A stretch of DNA of 64,000 bases from Crotalaria pallida. Lineage: Eukaryota; Streptophyta; Magnoliopsida; Fabales; Fabaceae. Position 1 is the first letter of the stretch, and every line of letters starts with the position of its first letter. The translations under genes and the position numbers were made by a program. Below, one piece after another: positions 46,353 to 57,749 of this stretch. The stretch is from NCBI GenBank assembly GCA_037953625.1, contig CM075655.1, positions 83,169,501 through 83,233,500 of the forward strand, read 5' to 3'. The notes under the pieces are model-generated. The model was not told the origin of the DNA. It ran no database searches and saw only the letters and a list, made by a program, of their open reading frames with translations.

Positions 46353-47977
46353 CACTACTGGAGATCGGGCATTTAACATCTGTTTTAGAAATGATATAAA
46401 TGTGAGAGATGTTAAAAGTAATGACTTTCTGCATCACTTTTAAAAACAGATGTGAAAGGTTGGACTTTCCGCATCACTTTTAAAAACAGATGCGAAATGT
46501 CCACTTTTCGCATCTATTTTACGATAAAACAGATGCGAAATGTCCACTTTCCGCATCTGTTTTACGATATATGTTTTACGATAAAACAGATGCGGAATGT
46601 CCACTTTCCGCATCTGTTTTACGATAAAACAGATGTGGAAAAGTTGAATTTTTTTTTATATTTTTTATATCTATTGATGACCTTCATTAATGGATTCAAA
46701 AGGCAAAATAAGCTTATAATAAACTCATAATACAAATGAATCCACATTTAATACCAAAAAATAGTGTTATAATACAAATGATTCCAAAAGGCAAAATATC
46801 ATAAGTAATTTAATACAAATGGACACTTAGAAATCCTCAACCTGCACTTCATTTTCAGTTGAAAAAAATAACACTTAGAAATTCAATCATTCATGCAACA
46901 ATGTCAAAGTTTCAATCATTTCATTATTCATAGAAAATTAGAAATTGTAATATGACAACTACCTCTGTGAATAGCAAATACGATTCTAGTTCCAAATCCG
47001 TTCTATGCAACTCTTCCTTTAATCCCAACAACAACAACAACAACAACAACAAATTTAATAAACCCTAGAAAATTAGGAGAACGAGTTTATAATTAAAAAT
47101 TAAAAAAAATAAAAAGTGAAATCGAGAAGAGAAGAAGAGAGAGAGAACCTTGATGATGCGTATCACGTTATGGAGAAGACGAAAGGCTCTGATGATGACG
47201 TAGGTGGTCATCTTCGAACTCATCGATTTCCTGGACCGAAAGGAAAACAGAGACGAATCAAGCATTAAAAGATGAAGGAGACGAGCGTGTGAGTGGTAGA
47301 GAGTGACGGGACACGGCGGTGCGATGGAGATAGAGGGTGACGTGTTGAAGAGAGAGGGTGGGGTCGCCGCCACCGCAACCGTTGTTCTCTGTCTTCTCTC
47401 CAACGGAGCGGATCTAAAATCGAAGAAGGATGCGAGTTTGGGCTCATCTCTGACGGCTTGAGGGCGAGGTCAGTGGAGATCTCTGACGGTGGAGATGAAG
47501 GCATGAGGTGGAGAGATGAGGGGTTGAGGGCGACGAAGAAGAATCTCGGAGATGAGGGCACGAGGTGGAGAGATAAGGTTGTAGATGAAGAGTTAGGGTT
47601 AAAGAATTTTAAAATTCAATTATTTACGGGTATGCCTCCGTGTTTTTCCTTTTTGCATCACTTGATAGTAAAACAGATGCGAAAAGAGTTTTCCAAATCA
47701 GTTAACCAATAACTGATGCGAAAAAGGCAAAAAAAAAGATATTTCACATCAGTTAATAAAAAAAAATGTGGAAAGTGCAAGAAATTAGGTGTTTCCGCAT
47801 CAGTTATACAAAATTGATGCGAAAAACTGACATTTTGCATCTTTTATAACTAAAACTGATGCAGAAAGTTTTTCCTCTAAAATATATTTACAAATTTGCC
47901 ACCACATTCTGTTTTTACATCAGTTTTTTAAAACAGATGTTAAATAGCCGATGTAAAATCCATATTTTCTACTAGTG
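46353..47977. mobile_element. Non-autonomous CACTA transposon
   Basis: The ends are CACTACTGGAGAT and the complement of CACTAGTAGAAAAT, flanked by perfect 3-bp TAA duplications (46350-46352, 47978-47980). Subterminal arrays of a ~20-bp motif (CGCATCTGTTTTACGAT and its complement) occupy 46430-46640 and 47650-47950; TnpA-type proteins bind such arrays in this superfamily. At 1625 bp it has no transposase. The interior (about 47060-47600) includes an open minus-strand stretch beginning MSSKMTTYVIIRAF, which could be a captured host fragment but is not recognised. Confidence 0.92.
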
Positions 47978-47986
47978 TAACAGTTT

Positions 47987-48022
<36 letters not shown>

Positions 48023-48025
<3 letters not shown>

Positions 48026-48985
48026 ATTTGTTAATTTATGTAAAGTGATTTTTTAATTGGTACATTTTAGCAAAGCGTACCAAATTTTAGTAAACAAATA
48101 TACCCTCAATAATAAAAAGGTTGAGTTTTGAGGATAAGGGTATTTCAATAATTTCAATTTTTGAAGTAAAAAAACAAATCAGATCCCCAAACCCTTCCCT
48201 CATTTCTCATTTGTCTCCTCTCATCTCTCTCACCTTAACCCCATCAGCGACTAGCCACTTCATCGCCCCTCAGTTCACCGTCGCAACCACCACCCACCCA
48301 TCTATGAAAATGCAAAAAAAAAAAAAAAAATGGTCAACAAGAAATGACTCTGCTAATTATTAACTCAAACAAGAAAATGTTGTCAAATCCTTATCTTCTT
48401 GTTGTGCGTTATTTTGACCATGTTGCCAATACTATGTTGCCAAACAATATTGCAGTGGATGTTTTGGTTCTAATTTTGTTGGCTCTTGGAGGGGGAATAT
48501 CAGCATAATAGCGGGCGGGATTTCTTTTAGACAATACAAACAGTGCTTTTGCTACTATTGATTTTGGAGGGCGTTGGGGTCAACTCCCAAATTTGCTGTT
48601 ATTTTGTATTTTATTTTTGCCAAAAGCTTTTTTTTTCTCTTTCATCAATAGAGAAGGGTTTTATTATTATTAGTTTTATTATTATTAATGTGAAGATCTT
48701 AATGGTGAAGGTTTTGCTGGAATGAGTTAAAGTGAGAACAGAGAAGAGAAATGATATGAGAGAGATGAGAGAAGACAAATGAGAAATAAGGAAACTCAGG
48801 GAAGGGTTGGGGGGATCTGATTTTCTTTTTTTTTTTTTAAACTTCAAAAATTGAAATTATTAAAATACTCTTATTCTCAAAACTCAATCTTTTTATTATT
48901 GAGGGTATATTTGTTTACTAAAATTTGGTACACTTTGCTAAAATGTACCAATTAAAAAACCACTTTACATAAATTAGCAAATCTC
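48023..48985. mobile_element. TIR element with ~220-bp inverted repeats in an AT microsatellite
   Basis: The left arm from GGGATTTGTTAATTTATG and the right arm (complement of GAGATTTGCTAATTTATG) match for about 220 bp, including ATGTAAAGTG and TTGAGTTTTGAG blocks. (AT)n flanks both sides (47991-48022, 48986-49011), so the target duplication cannot be measured. The ~500-bp core has no transposase. Long TIRs favour a MULE-type assignment. Confidence 0.85.
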
Positions 48986-49011
48986 ATATATATATATATA
49001 TATATATATAA

Positions 49012-49790
49012 GTATAGATCATTCAAATTAAGATTTTAGTGTTGTTGCTGTTGTAGTCTCTTGAAGAAGATCGAGGAGGGGAGATCGAGATTCAAAACAA
49101 GAGAACAAAATATTTGCTATCGTTGTTATTTTTCAATTTTTTTTTTGTTAGAGTTTCATTGTTGAATAATTTAGATAGGTAATAAGTTTAGAAGTATGAA
49201 GAAGCAGACCGAATATAAAAACATGCACAGGTTTTATATCTTTGAAATTTTAATCAAATTGTTAGTTTTTTAAAAGGTCTAAAGGACTTAATTACAATTT
49301 GTAACAATTAAATTTTTTTAATAAAATAAGTGTGAAGTGACATTATAAATTAAGATAGATCTTCTTGGAAAAGCTTAATGCACACAAGTGAATGAAATAT
49401 TTCTCCTCCTCTTTTTCATTTTCTTTGTATCCACTTTATATTGTAGGCGCAGGTGGGAGCGCAACGACGATCGCTTTGGGCCCAAAAAATTCATGGGCCT
49501 TTATTTTTTTAATAGTGCATTTATTTTGGAAAAAGAAATTAATAGTTTCAATTTTCTTTTATTTTTTGACGATCAATGATTTTTAGCATAATACTTTAAT
49601 TTTTCGTTTTTTATTTCTCACTTAATTTATAAATAAATGAAGTAATTAATTTTACTTTTGCAATCCAACATGAAAAAGGTTTTTTATTACCTCTTTACTT
49701 AATAACTTTTTATTTTATTTCAAATCTTATTTTTTAATAACTACTAGTTTTAATATTGATTGTTGTCATTGTTTTAATTGATTATAGATT
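49012..49790. other. Intergenic, AT-rich, no gene recognised
   Basis: Short open frames near 49388-49586 are hydrophobic low-complexity stretches without family motifs. A GGGCCCAAAAAATTCATGGGCC near-palindrome around 49479 and a GGGACCC..GGCCCG block near 50185-50215 could be edges of an old insertion, but I cannot define it. Confidence 0.4.
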
Positions 49791-50083
49791 GAAGTACTAA
49801 TTTAATTCTTGATGTTTTTTTTTTCACTTTACCAACTTAGTCCCTAAAAATTTATAATTAACATTTAGCCCCTCAAGATTTTTGGATGTACCAATTTGAT
49901 CCCTCAAGATTTCTGATGTCCCAATTTGGTTCTTAAAACATGAGGCACCAAATTGGTATGTAAGAAAATCTTGAAGGACCAAATTGGTACATCAAAAAAT
50001 CTTGAGGACTATAATTGTATTTATAAATTTTCCGGGAGTAAATTGGTGCAATGAAAAAATATCAGGATTGAATTGGTACTTCA
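49791..50083. mobile_element. Fold-back MITE, ~290 bp
   Basis: The two halves are inverted copies: the left carries TGAAGTACTAATTTAATTCT and GATGTACCAATTTGATCC, the right their complements (GGACCAAATTGGTACATC, AATTGGTACTTCA). The arms are about 140 bp with almost no loop. Non-coding; no clear target duplication. It abuts a CT/AT microsatellite at 50084-50115, and another AT run lies at about 50144-50171. Confidence 0.75.
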
Positions 50084-50115
<32 letters not shown>

Positions 50116-50140
50116 TACATTTTTAATTAATTTACTTTTA

Positions 50141-50176
<36 letters not shown>

Positions 50177-50461
50177 GAATTAGGGGACCCAAATTCTTTT
50201 TTGCCCTGAGGCCCGTAACAGGTTAGGACCGCACTGCGAGAACTCTTAAGTATACAATTTTTTTTTTTTTGTTTTATAAAATAAAAATTTAGACGAGTTG
50301 AATTTTAGTAACTTATCAACATATCAGACTCAAGAGTTAGGTAAACAAATATCTAGCCAACGTATCTACTGGTGTCTCAATTAAATGAATTGAAGGTGCA
50401 AAATTATGCATTTAAACTTTAACGGCACCCACTCTAAATGAACACAGTAAGTAATTTAAAA

Positions 50462-50745
50462 AAGTAGCAAACACATGACATGGATAAGGTACCCAATAAT
50501 GCATCCAATTAAAGGATTGAATGAGGTAGATATTGGCTTAAAGTATTTCCATTATGTGTGAGACGGAATTATAACTAATTAAATTTTAAACTCAAAAAAT
50601 TAATATAACAAGTAGCAAACACATGACTTGGATAAGGTACCAATGCATCCAATTAAAGGATTGAATGAGGTATATATTGGCTTAAAGTATTTCTATTTTG
50701 TGTGAGACGGAATTATAACAAATTAAATTTTGAACTCAAATTTGA
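50462..50745. repeat. ~147-bp tandem duplication 3' of CYP86A
   Basis: Two head-to-tail copies starting AAGTAGCAAACACATGAC at 50462 and 50609, both continuing through GCATCCAATTAAAGGATTG and GTGTGAGACGGAATTATAAC. There are a few substitutions and a 3-bp indel. It lies about 600 bp downstream of the CYP86A stop. Confidence 0.9.
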
Positions 50746-51332
50746 TTTTAAGTGGAAATAGAACCCGTTCCTATTTAAACAGAGTTATAAATGACAAACC
50801 ACCACATGGAGGATCTGGCCATGTTTATTCTTTCTTCCTTGATCCCATGCATCAAGAATATTCACATAAATTTGTTATATGAATACAAAAAATCAAAAGT
50901 ATAGAAGCTAAAAAAGGAAAAAGTAAAAAAGACAATATGCAGCGTGCACCGATTTTCTCTACCTTAAAAGATAAGTACATAGCTCATGTGCAACCTTTGT
51001 GACTTTGCCATTCTTATTGTAGAACTCTTTAGTATATATATAAAAAGCAGCAGTGCACAATTCCAATTGTAGAAAATTGGCAGCTGTAGGAAACGTGATT
51101 TTTCATGAGAAACTGAAACACCAAGTGGAGTTTAATTTACCTATACAAGTAATAAACCCACACCAAATAGTTGTTGCAGTACTTACTTATGAAGGTATCC
51201 CCATCATGACAAATAACTTAAAAGTACAAATCCATTCTATGTATGCTCCAGCGTTACATTTAATTTAGTTTGGTTTAACTAAATATATATAATTCTATAG
51301 TATATATGATGCATCAATTCACGGACCCAATT

Positions 51333-52976
51333 TTAAGCAACAACACCAACCATTTCAACCCCTTCATTAATACCCAAACCTTCTTTACCACATGTTGCAC
51401 CCTTCCTTTTTATCTTTTCCAACACCGGCCTAAGATCCCTAGGGTGCACATTCACCTTTAGTCCGTACTTCATGAACAACGTCAGTGACATCTTCTGCTC
51501 CACGCGGTGACCCTGCGCCACAGTGAGCCTGTGACGCAGCAGCACGGCCGCCGCGATGGACTTCATTTGCAAGTAAGCCAAATCCTTCCCTAGACAAATC
51601 CTGGGCCCCGCATTGAATGAGACAAATTTGTATGAGTCTTGCAGCTGAATCTTGTTGCCATCGGCGGAGAGCCACCGCTCCGGCTTAAACTCAAGGCAAT
51701 CCTCTCCCCAAATGAACTTCATCCTCCCAATGCTATAAATGGAATAAGTAATTGAGGAACCAGCGGGAACGAATGTTCCGTTAGGCAAAACGTCGTCGTT
51801 TACTACATGCTTGGAGTCCTCGGGCACTGATGGGTAAAGCCTTAGGGTTTCTGATAGTGCAGCCTTAAGGTATACCAAACGGTCAACCTCCTCGAACACT
51901 AGAGGCTCGTCCATCCACTTTGCCACGTCATCGCCACGTGTCTCCATCAGAACGGAGCATAGCTCGAGCAGGATTTTCTCCTCCACGGTTGGGTTCAAGG
52001 TGCATAGCCAGAAGAACCAGCTAAGTGCCACTGATGACGTGTCACGTCCAGCTAAGATGAAGTTGAGTGCCACGTGTTGTAGGAACTCGTCTGTGTAAGA
52101 TTCCTTCTTTTTCATGAACCGAGACAACAGGTCATCATGGGTGGTCCCACTAGCACCAATAATTTGCTGCTTGTTGAGCAACTCAAGCTTGCGAGTATTG
52201 ATTATGCTTGAGAGATATTGGTCAATGTGTGCCAAGCTTTGGCTTAGAGTCGTTTCCATCCCTAATCCAAGCCATCTTTTAATCTTCCACACGATCTCAG
52301 GTAAAATGAACCGTTGGAGCGTGGCCTCCGTCGCGCGGTCGAAAGACAACGCAAATCCGTTTTCGGGAAGGCCCACAGCTAAAGTCTGTGGGTCTTGCCC
52401 GAAAGCCAAGCCACAGATGTTGTCAAAAGTGAGTCGGAGTAGCAGGTCCTGGAGGTCGACCGGCTTCTGGTCCTGCTGCGCAATCGCCAAGATCGGGCAG
52501 AATCTCTGTTTGATGGCTCGGCTCACCCATCGAGCCATGGCTTGGCGCAGGGTACGCGTGGTGAATTCCAGCGCGGCAGTCTTACGCTGGAAAAGCCACG
52601 TGTCACCATCCGAGTTGAATATGCCATTCCCGAGCAAGTCATGAAACACTGCCTGCCACGTAGGACCCTTGGGGTAGTTGTCAAAGCGGAGCTTGAGGAT
52701 GTGCTCCAGGTTTTTGGGGTCGCACGTGACGGTCACGAGGCCCTGTTTTCTAGCAAGGAAGGGTATGGGACAGATGCAGGTTTGGTACGTGCCGCCACAC
52801 GCGCGGAGGTTGTCGCAGATCCAGTCGTGCATGCGGTTGGCATGTTGGATGAGACCTGGGAGGCTACCCAATAAGGGCCAGACACGTGGACCTTTGAGAG
52901 ACCGTGAGATGAAGCTGAACCATATTAAATAGCCTGCTATGGCTGATAGGATCATTAAAGCAGTTGATGTATCCAT
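51333..52976 (-). CDS. CYP86A: Cytochrome P450 CYP86A, fatty acid omega-hydroxylase
   Basis: An intronless, complete 547-aa P450. CYP86A enzymes are ER-anchored and add a terminal hydroxyl to C16/C18 fatty acids with NADPH and P450 reductase, feeding cutin and suberin synthesis. Visible features: N-terminal membrane anchor (about residues 6-23), proline-rich hinge (GPRVWPLLGSLPG, 29-41), I-helix AGRDTSS (309-315), ExxR (376-379), PERW (432-435) and heme loop FNAGPRICLG (454-463) with ligand Cys461. Length fits the 530-555 aa typical of CYP86A. The start is the ATG at 52974-52976; the upstream in-frame extension to 53012 begins on TTG and is not a start. No damage is seen. The assignment to CYP86A rather than CYP86B/C rests on the N-terminal MD.STALMILSAIA pattern. 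Confidence 0.95.
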   Translation of the reverse strand: MDTSTALMILSAIAGYLIWFSFISRSLKGPRVWPLLGSLPGLIQHANRMHDWICDNLRACGGTYQTCICPIPFLARKQGLVTVTCDPKNLEHILKLRFDNYPKGPTWQAVFHDLLGNGIFNSDGDTWLFQRKTAALEFTTRTLRQAMARWVSRAIKQRFCPILAIAQQDQKPVDLQDLLLRLTFDNICGLAFGQDPQTLAVGLPENGFALSFDRATEATLQRFILPEIVWKIKRWLGLGMETTLSQSLAHIDQYLSSIINTRKLELLNKQQIIGASGTTHDDLLSRFMKKKESYTDEFLQHVALNFILAGRDTSSVALSWFFWLCTLNPTVEEKILLELCSVLMETRGDDVAKWMDEPLVFEEVDRLVYLKAALSETLRLYPSVPEDSKHVVNDDVLPNGTFVPAGSSITYSIYSIGRMKFIWGEDCLEFKPERWLSADGNKIQLQDSYKFVSFNAGPRICLGKDLAYLQMKSIAAAVLLRHRLTVAQGHRVEQKMSLTLFMKYGLKVNVHPRDLRPVLEKIKRKGATCGKEGLGINEGVEMVGVVA

Positions 52977-53975
52977 GAGACTCAGTTCACCTTTTATTAC
53001 TTGCACCTTCAACCACGGGAATACTTACTCCTCTCTCACCCGCTTTCACAGGAGAGGCTGAAAAAATAACAATCAAAAACAATTTTTTTGTTAAGATGTA
53101 AAATATATATATAAACATACAGCGGGCTGGTATAAAGAAACAAGAAAAAGAAATGAGAGAAAATATTGATGTGTACATGCAAATATATATTGATGATTCT
53201 ATTGTTCACACCCACCCACCTTTCTTGATTCCGAATCCATCCACACTTTTTGGATAGGCCATCAAATAAATTTTTTAAATTTCAAATAGCTTATTTGATG
53301 ATGAGTGTAAATGAATTAAAAAGATGTGGGTACATATAAATTCACATGAAATATTTGGAAGGAAAAATAACAATTGGAAGAATGTTCATTAAGAAGCAAG
53401 GAATATAGAAACAATGAGGAAAGTAAAATAATCAGGTTGAGGTGAGTCTAAAGAAAATTAAAAACTAACTAAGTTAAGAGAAAATATTGACATGTATGCA
53501 TATAAAAATATGTGTGAGGTGGTTCTAATGATGGATGAGATCTGTTTCATGCAAACATTGTGAGAGGGAGAAAAATATGCAATGAGAGATGGAGAAGACA
53601 AGAGAGTGGTTAAGGATTAAGAGTACGTACATGTGAGAGAGAGAGAAGTATAAGGAGCAGGTTGTGACTTGTAAGTGAGGGTATTATGGTATGGGAAGAG
53701 AGGAAAAAAGTGATTTATAGAAGAAGAATGGTGAAACAGAAAGTGGGACAATTTAATAAAGGAGTAGAGATTCTAGGTGTTGTTGAAAGTTTCAATGATA
53801 TAGGTTGCATTTTTCTTCCTTGGTAAGAAGACTTGAGAGTAGTGAGCTTAATTATGAATCCACCCCTCTCATTAATGCCAACAGAGGTCGTTGGGAGTAT
53901 TAAGGCAAAATGAAGTTGAAACCAATCAGCATGCCTCATGTAAAAGGAGTTTCTTTTGTTTTACAGTAACTTTTA
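52977..53975. promoter_or_regulatory. Upstream region of CYP86A
   Basis: Presumed promoter and 5' UTR on the minus strand. A TATATATATTTT stretch about 130 bp upstream of the ATG (about 53100-53115) is a candidate TATA region. A GA-rich tract lies near 53630-53650 and (CT)-rich sequence close to the start. No other gene is seen. Confidence 0.4.
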
Positions 53976-54246
53976 TTCCCTCATGTCGTATTTATAAGAC
54001 ATTTTTGAGTTTTTATTTTGGTTCTATTTATAAAATTCATTTTCAATTTTCAATAATATTTAATTATTTTTTTCCACTAACATTCATATAAAGTTAACAC
54101 TTTTTAGAGTTCCAATATTAATTATATGGATAATTTTGAAAAAATATATCAAATTTTCACATTTCCAATATCACTAACAAATTTATCTACTCTTCTTGAT
54201 GGGAGTGAAAAACCCCAAAAAATCTTATAAATAGGACAGGAGGGAG
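53976..54246. mobile_element. Stowaway-like MITE upstream of CYP86A
   Basis: The left end TTCCCTCATGTCGTATTTAT is complementary to the right end (ATAAATAGGACAGGAGGGAG), with TA on both sides. It shares the ACACTTTTTAGA and TATCAAATTTTCAC blocks with the copies at 54810 and 55611. Confidence 0.85.
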
Positions 54247-54809
54247 TAGCACTCAAAATACGCTCCCATGATAGCGGCTGTTAACACATTTACATGGTAC
54301 TACTCTATTTAATACTCCTTCTGCCTATGCTATTTAAATATTATAAATAGATGAATTCTTCGGTTTTATTTATAAATTATTTTTATCTTGCTAATAAATG
54401 TTTTAAGGTTACTAGTTAAACTTCCTAAAAATAAAAAATAACGAAAGTTTCTTTTTTTTTCTTCATTCGAGAATATCAAAAACTAAATATTGTACGTACT
54501 TTTTAATTACATATAATTTTTTAATAAGTACCCTAATGGTATTTATTAGCATTTTCCATTATTTTTTCAATTTGAAATATAAGAAGAAAAAATTAATTTT
54601 ACACTTATTACGAAAGTTAGTTAATTGTATTCAATTTTTTCAAATTTATTAAAAAAATAGAGGTATTTTAAAAAAATAATACTGGGAACGAAATAAAAAT
54701 TAGGTGAAATAACTTTCTTGGGATGTTTTAGAGAAATAACATTGAAAAAAAACAAAATTTAAAAAAATTAATTACTTTTTATTATACAGGATTTTAGACC
54801 AAAAAAGTA

Positions 54810-55081
54810 ATCCCTCCGTCCTTAAATATAAAATCATTCTAATACTTTTATTTTGTCTATATGTATAAAATTTTATATCAATTTTCAATGACCATTAATT
54901 ACTTCTTTTCACAAACACCCTTATTTACTTAACACTTTTTAGATTCTCAATAATATTAATGGGGGTAATTTTGAAAATACATATCAAATGTTCTCATTTC
55001 CAATATCATTAACTAAATTAACAAATTTTTCTTAATCGACGTGAAATCTCCCAAAGTGATCTTATATATAAGGACAAAGCT
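54810..55081. mobile_element. Stowaway-like MITE, same family
   Basis: Starts ATCCCTCCGTCCTTAAATAT and ends TTATATATAAGGACAAAGC. The interior has the family blocks CAATTTTCAATGACC and ACACTTTTTAGATT. The interval 54250-54809 is AT-rich and may hold a further unrecognised copy near 54310 (TACTCCTTCTGCC). Confidence 0.8.
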
Positions 55082-55213
55082 AGTATATATCTTTTTCTTA
55101 TATTTCAAACCAGAGAAGCTACCTATATATTAGTATTGAAATTTTCTTAAATTTAATTATTAAAGATGATAATAAGATATTAAAAAAGTAACTTTTCGTT
55201 AAAAACTTAAGTA

Positions 55214-55507
55214 CTCGCTCCGGTCCTTATTATAGGGTATACTTAACCGAATTACACATACCAAGGAAAGTAGTTAGTTTTATAAATTTTGTGAGAATAT
55301 ATTGTAACATTACAATTTTACCCTCTAAATTTTTATTGGAAAATTCACACTCATTAATGAACAACAAAAACACATAGATAGTCAAAGCATTTAATAAGGG
55401 CAAAAAAGAGAAAAATCAATAAATGATACATTGGAAATATAAAGTAACTTATAATTAGGACCAAAAAAACCTTCTAGAATGTGACCTATAATAAGGACCA
55501 GAGAGAG
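55214..55507. mobile_element. Stowaway-like MITE related to the intron-5 copy
   Basis: Ends CTCGCTCCGGTCCTTATTAT and the complement of CTCTCTGGTCCTTATTAT, flanked by TA. The right arm contains CTTCTAGAATGTGACCTATA, matching the MAPKKK intron-5 element in inverted orientation. Confidence 0.85.
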
Positions 55508-55610
55508 TATTTAATATTTTGGATGTACTATTGAATTTATATTTCCAAAACATTTTTACCAAACTTTGACCTCGCTCTTACCTCAATCGTTTTAGTTAAC
55601 CTTATTATTA

Positions 55611-55894
55611 TTTCCTTCCGTCTTATTTATATATAAGATCATTTTAGGGTTTTTCTCTTCCACAAAGGAAAATAATTAAACATGTTAGTGACATTGAAAA
55701 CGTGAAAATTTGATACTATACTCTTTCAAAACTCCCCGTATAATTATTATTAGGACTTTAAAAAGTGTATAGTTAATAGGGATATTTGTGGAAAAAAAAA
55801 GTAATTAAATGCTATTGAAACTTGAAATGAGGTCTTATAAATATGACCGAAATAAAACCTCCCAAAAAGATCTTATAAATAGGACTGAAGAAAA
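55611..55894. mobile_element. Stowaway-like MITE, same family as 53976
   Basis: The left end TTTCCTTCCGTCTTATTTAT is complementary to the right end (ATAAATAGGACTGAAGAAAA), with TA flanks. Interior blocks GACATTGAAAACGTG and AAAAAGTGTATAGTTAATAG are complements of the family interior. Confidence 0.8.
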
Positions 55895-56044
55895 TATTAC
55901 TTAAGAAAAATGAATCATTTTAAAGTTCATACCTGATTACAAATTATTTTAAAGTATTAATATTCAATTTCAAATTTTCAAAATTTAGAGACCTATTTAA
56001 AAATCCTCAAATATTCAAAGGACATACGGATTAATCTAACCTAT

Positions 56045-56331
56045 TTAATATAGGGATGTTGAAAAAAAAAATCTCTTCGTGTTTACAAATGTGAAAAATA
56101 TTACAAATCTCAATTTCTTTTTCGTTCGAAAACAAATTATATTTTTTAATAATGATTTTTTTTTTTTACTATATGTAACTCTTTGAGAAACACTTTTTCC
56201 GTATAAAATTTTGCATACCTTATCGAGTCTGCAGACCTTGTTAGAGCCGAAAATGAACAATATTGGTGGCGGAAGCAAATATAATTCCTCATGCAATTCA
56301 CCATGCAAAAAGGCATTATTCAATCAAGTTG
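56045..56331 (-). pseudogene. Copia RT fragment, downstream half
   Basis: MNNAFLHGELHEELYLLPP followed by KVCRLDKVCKILYG is the fingers/palm pattern of copia RT (normally DVNNAFLHG..EEVYM..PPG, then CRL.KSLYGLK). A small deletion and stop precede NNAFLHG. It should continue from the fragment at 61283-61620, from which the MULE-like insertion separates it. Confidence 0.88.
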
Positions 56332-57749
56332 CTCTAAGAACAACCGTGTTATTTAGACGTCTGGATTTGATAACTTTGGCCACGCCGTATGCAATACAAT
56401 TGTTGAAGTCTATTTTATTAATTTTTTTGAAATAAAATATTGCACTTTTAGTGAAAGGTTAAAAATAACCCTTCCTTGTAAACACTTTAACTCCCACCCC
56501 TCTTTCTCTCTAACTCCCGCCCCTCCCCCTTCCTCAAGTTGCTTTTCTCTCTCACCTCACTCACTCGTGTTCTCTCTCACTTGATGTTGGTAAGTCTTCT
56601 TCCTCTGTCTCTCTCTCACACTCGTGTTGTTCTCTCTCTCTTGGTGGTGGTGAGTCTTCTTCCTCTCTTGGTGTGACAGACTCGTTTCTTGTTGGTGGTG
56701 AAGGGTCGTTGCTCCTCTCTTACTCCTCCACACTCATTTTCCTCTTTTGGTGGTGGTGACTCGATCGCCGGTTCCTCTCTCTTCTCCTTGCTTTTCTTTT
56801 TTCTCTTCATTTGGTGAGTTCTTCTCTTCCTCTGCTGTTATGAAATCCCTAATTTTGATACCAAATAAAACTAGGATTTGAAATCCCTATTTGCCTAAGT
56901 TTATAAATTACATAAAATCTTATTCATATGTCATGTAACATTTTATTATGCTAATTTAATTCATTAGAAAAGAACTAGTGAAACTAACAATTAATAATTC
57001 GTATAAGCAAGTGGCAGAATATGCAATCCTACGTTGCTTTTGCTTCTCATAATCTGGAATATTTTTGGGCCACTAATTGTTGTTGTATATGTTAGTTCAT
57101 TCATGCAACTTGCTAATTAATAATTAATTTCATTTTCATTTTTTTATCTGTCATATATTGGAAGCTGGTTTTGGTAGGGGCAGGTTGGTGCTGTGTTAGG
57201 TACAAGAATGGATAGTTTTTCCTTCCTGGTCTCATGGACGAGTTGATGATTTTTTTATTTGCATAGTTTTTGACAGACAAACAAAGAGAAATCAAATTAT
57301 TAATAATTTACTAAATAACATCTTTAAAAATTAAATATGGGTCCTCTAACTCTGGAACCATAAAAATTTGAAACATATGACAATATTAGCTACACTAGTA
57401 TATTATTTAGGGGTTGATGACTAAATATTCTCATAATTCTCATTTTTGTTTTTAGAAGCAGCAATACATAAATAAGAATTGATACAAATGGAACTTCTTT
57501 AGTACTTTCGCAACTACTTTGAAATTATTTTTCATGGTTGAACTCATTTGTTAAGCCAACCAACATGAGGTACAAGTTACTCTTTGGATGAGTTATGAAT
57601 CCAAAAAATGTCAAAAAGGAAGAAATTTTAAAGAAAGCAACTAAGAAAAACATAGAAAAAAATTTGAAGTGCAGTATTAGAAGTACTATATTATTCAATT
57701 TTTGGAAGTGTTATATAATGGAAACATCTTGTAAAACGAGTTTGGAAGT

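Noticed and set aside
52977..53012. Longer N terminus of CYP86A starting MKVQVIKGELS
   Set aside because: The upstream codon is TTG; the ATG at 52976 gives the standard membrane-anchor start.
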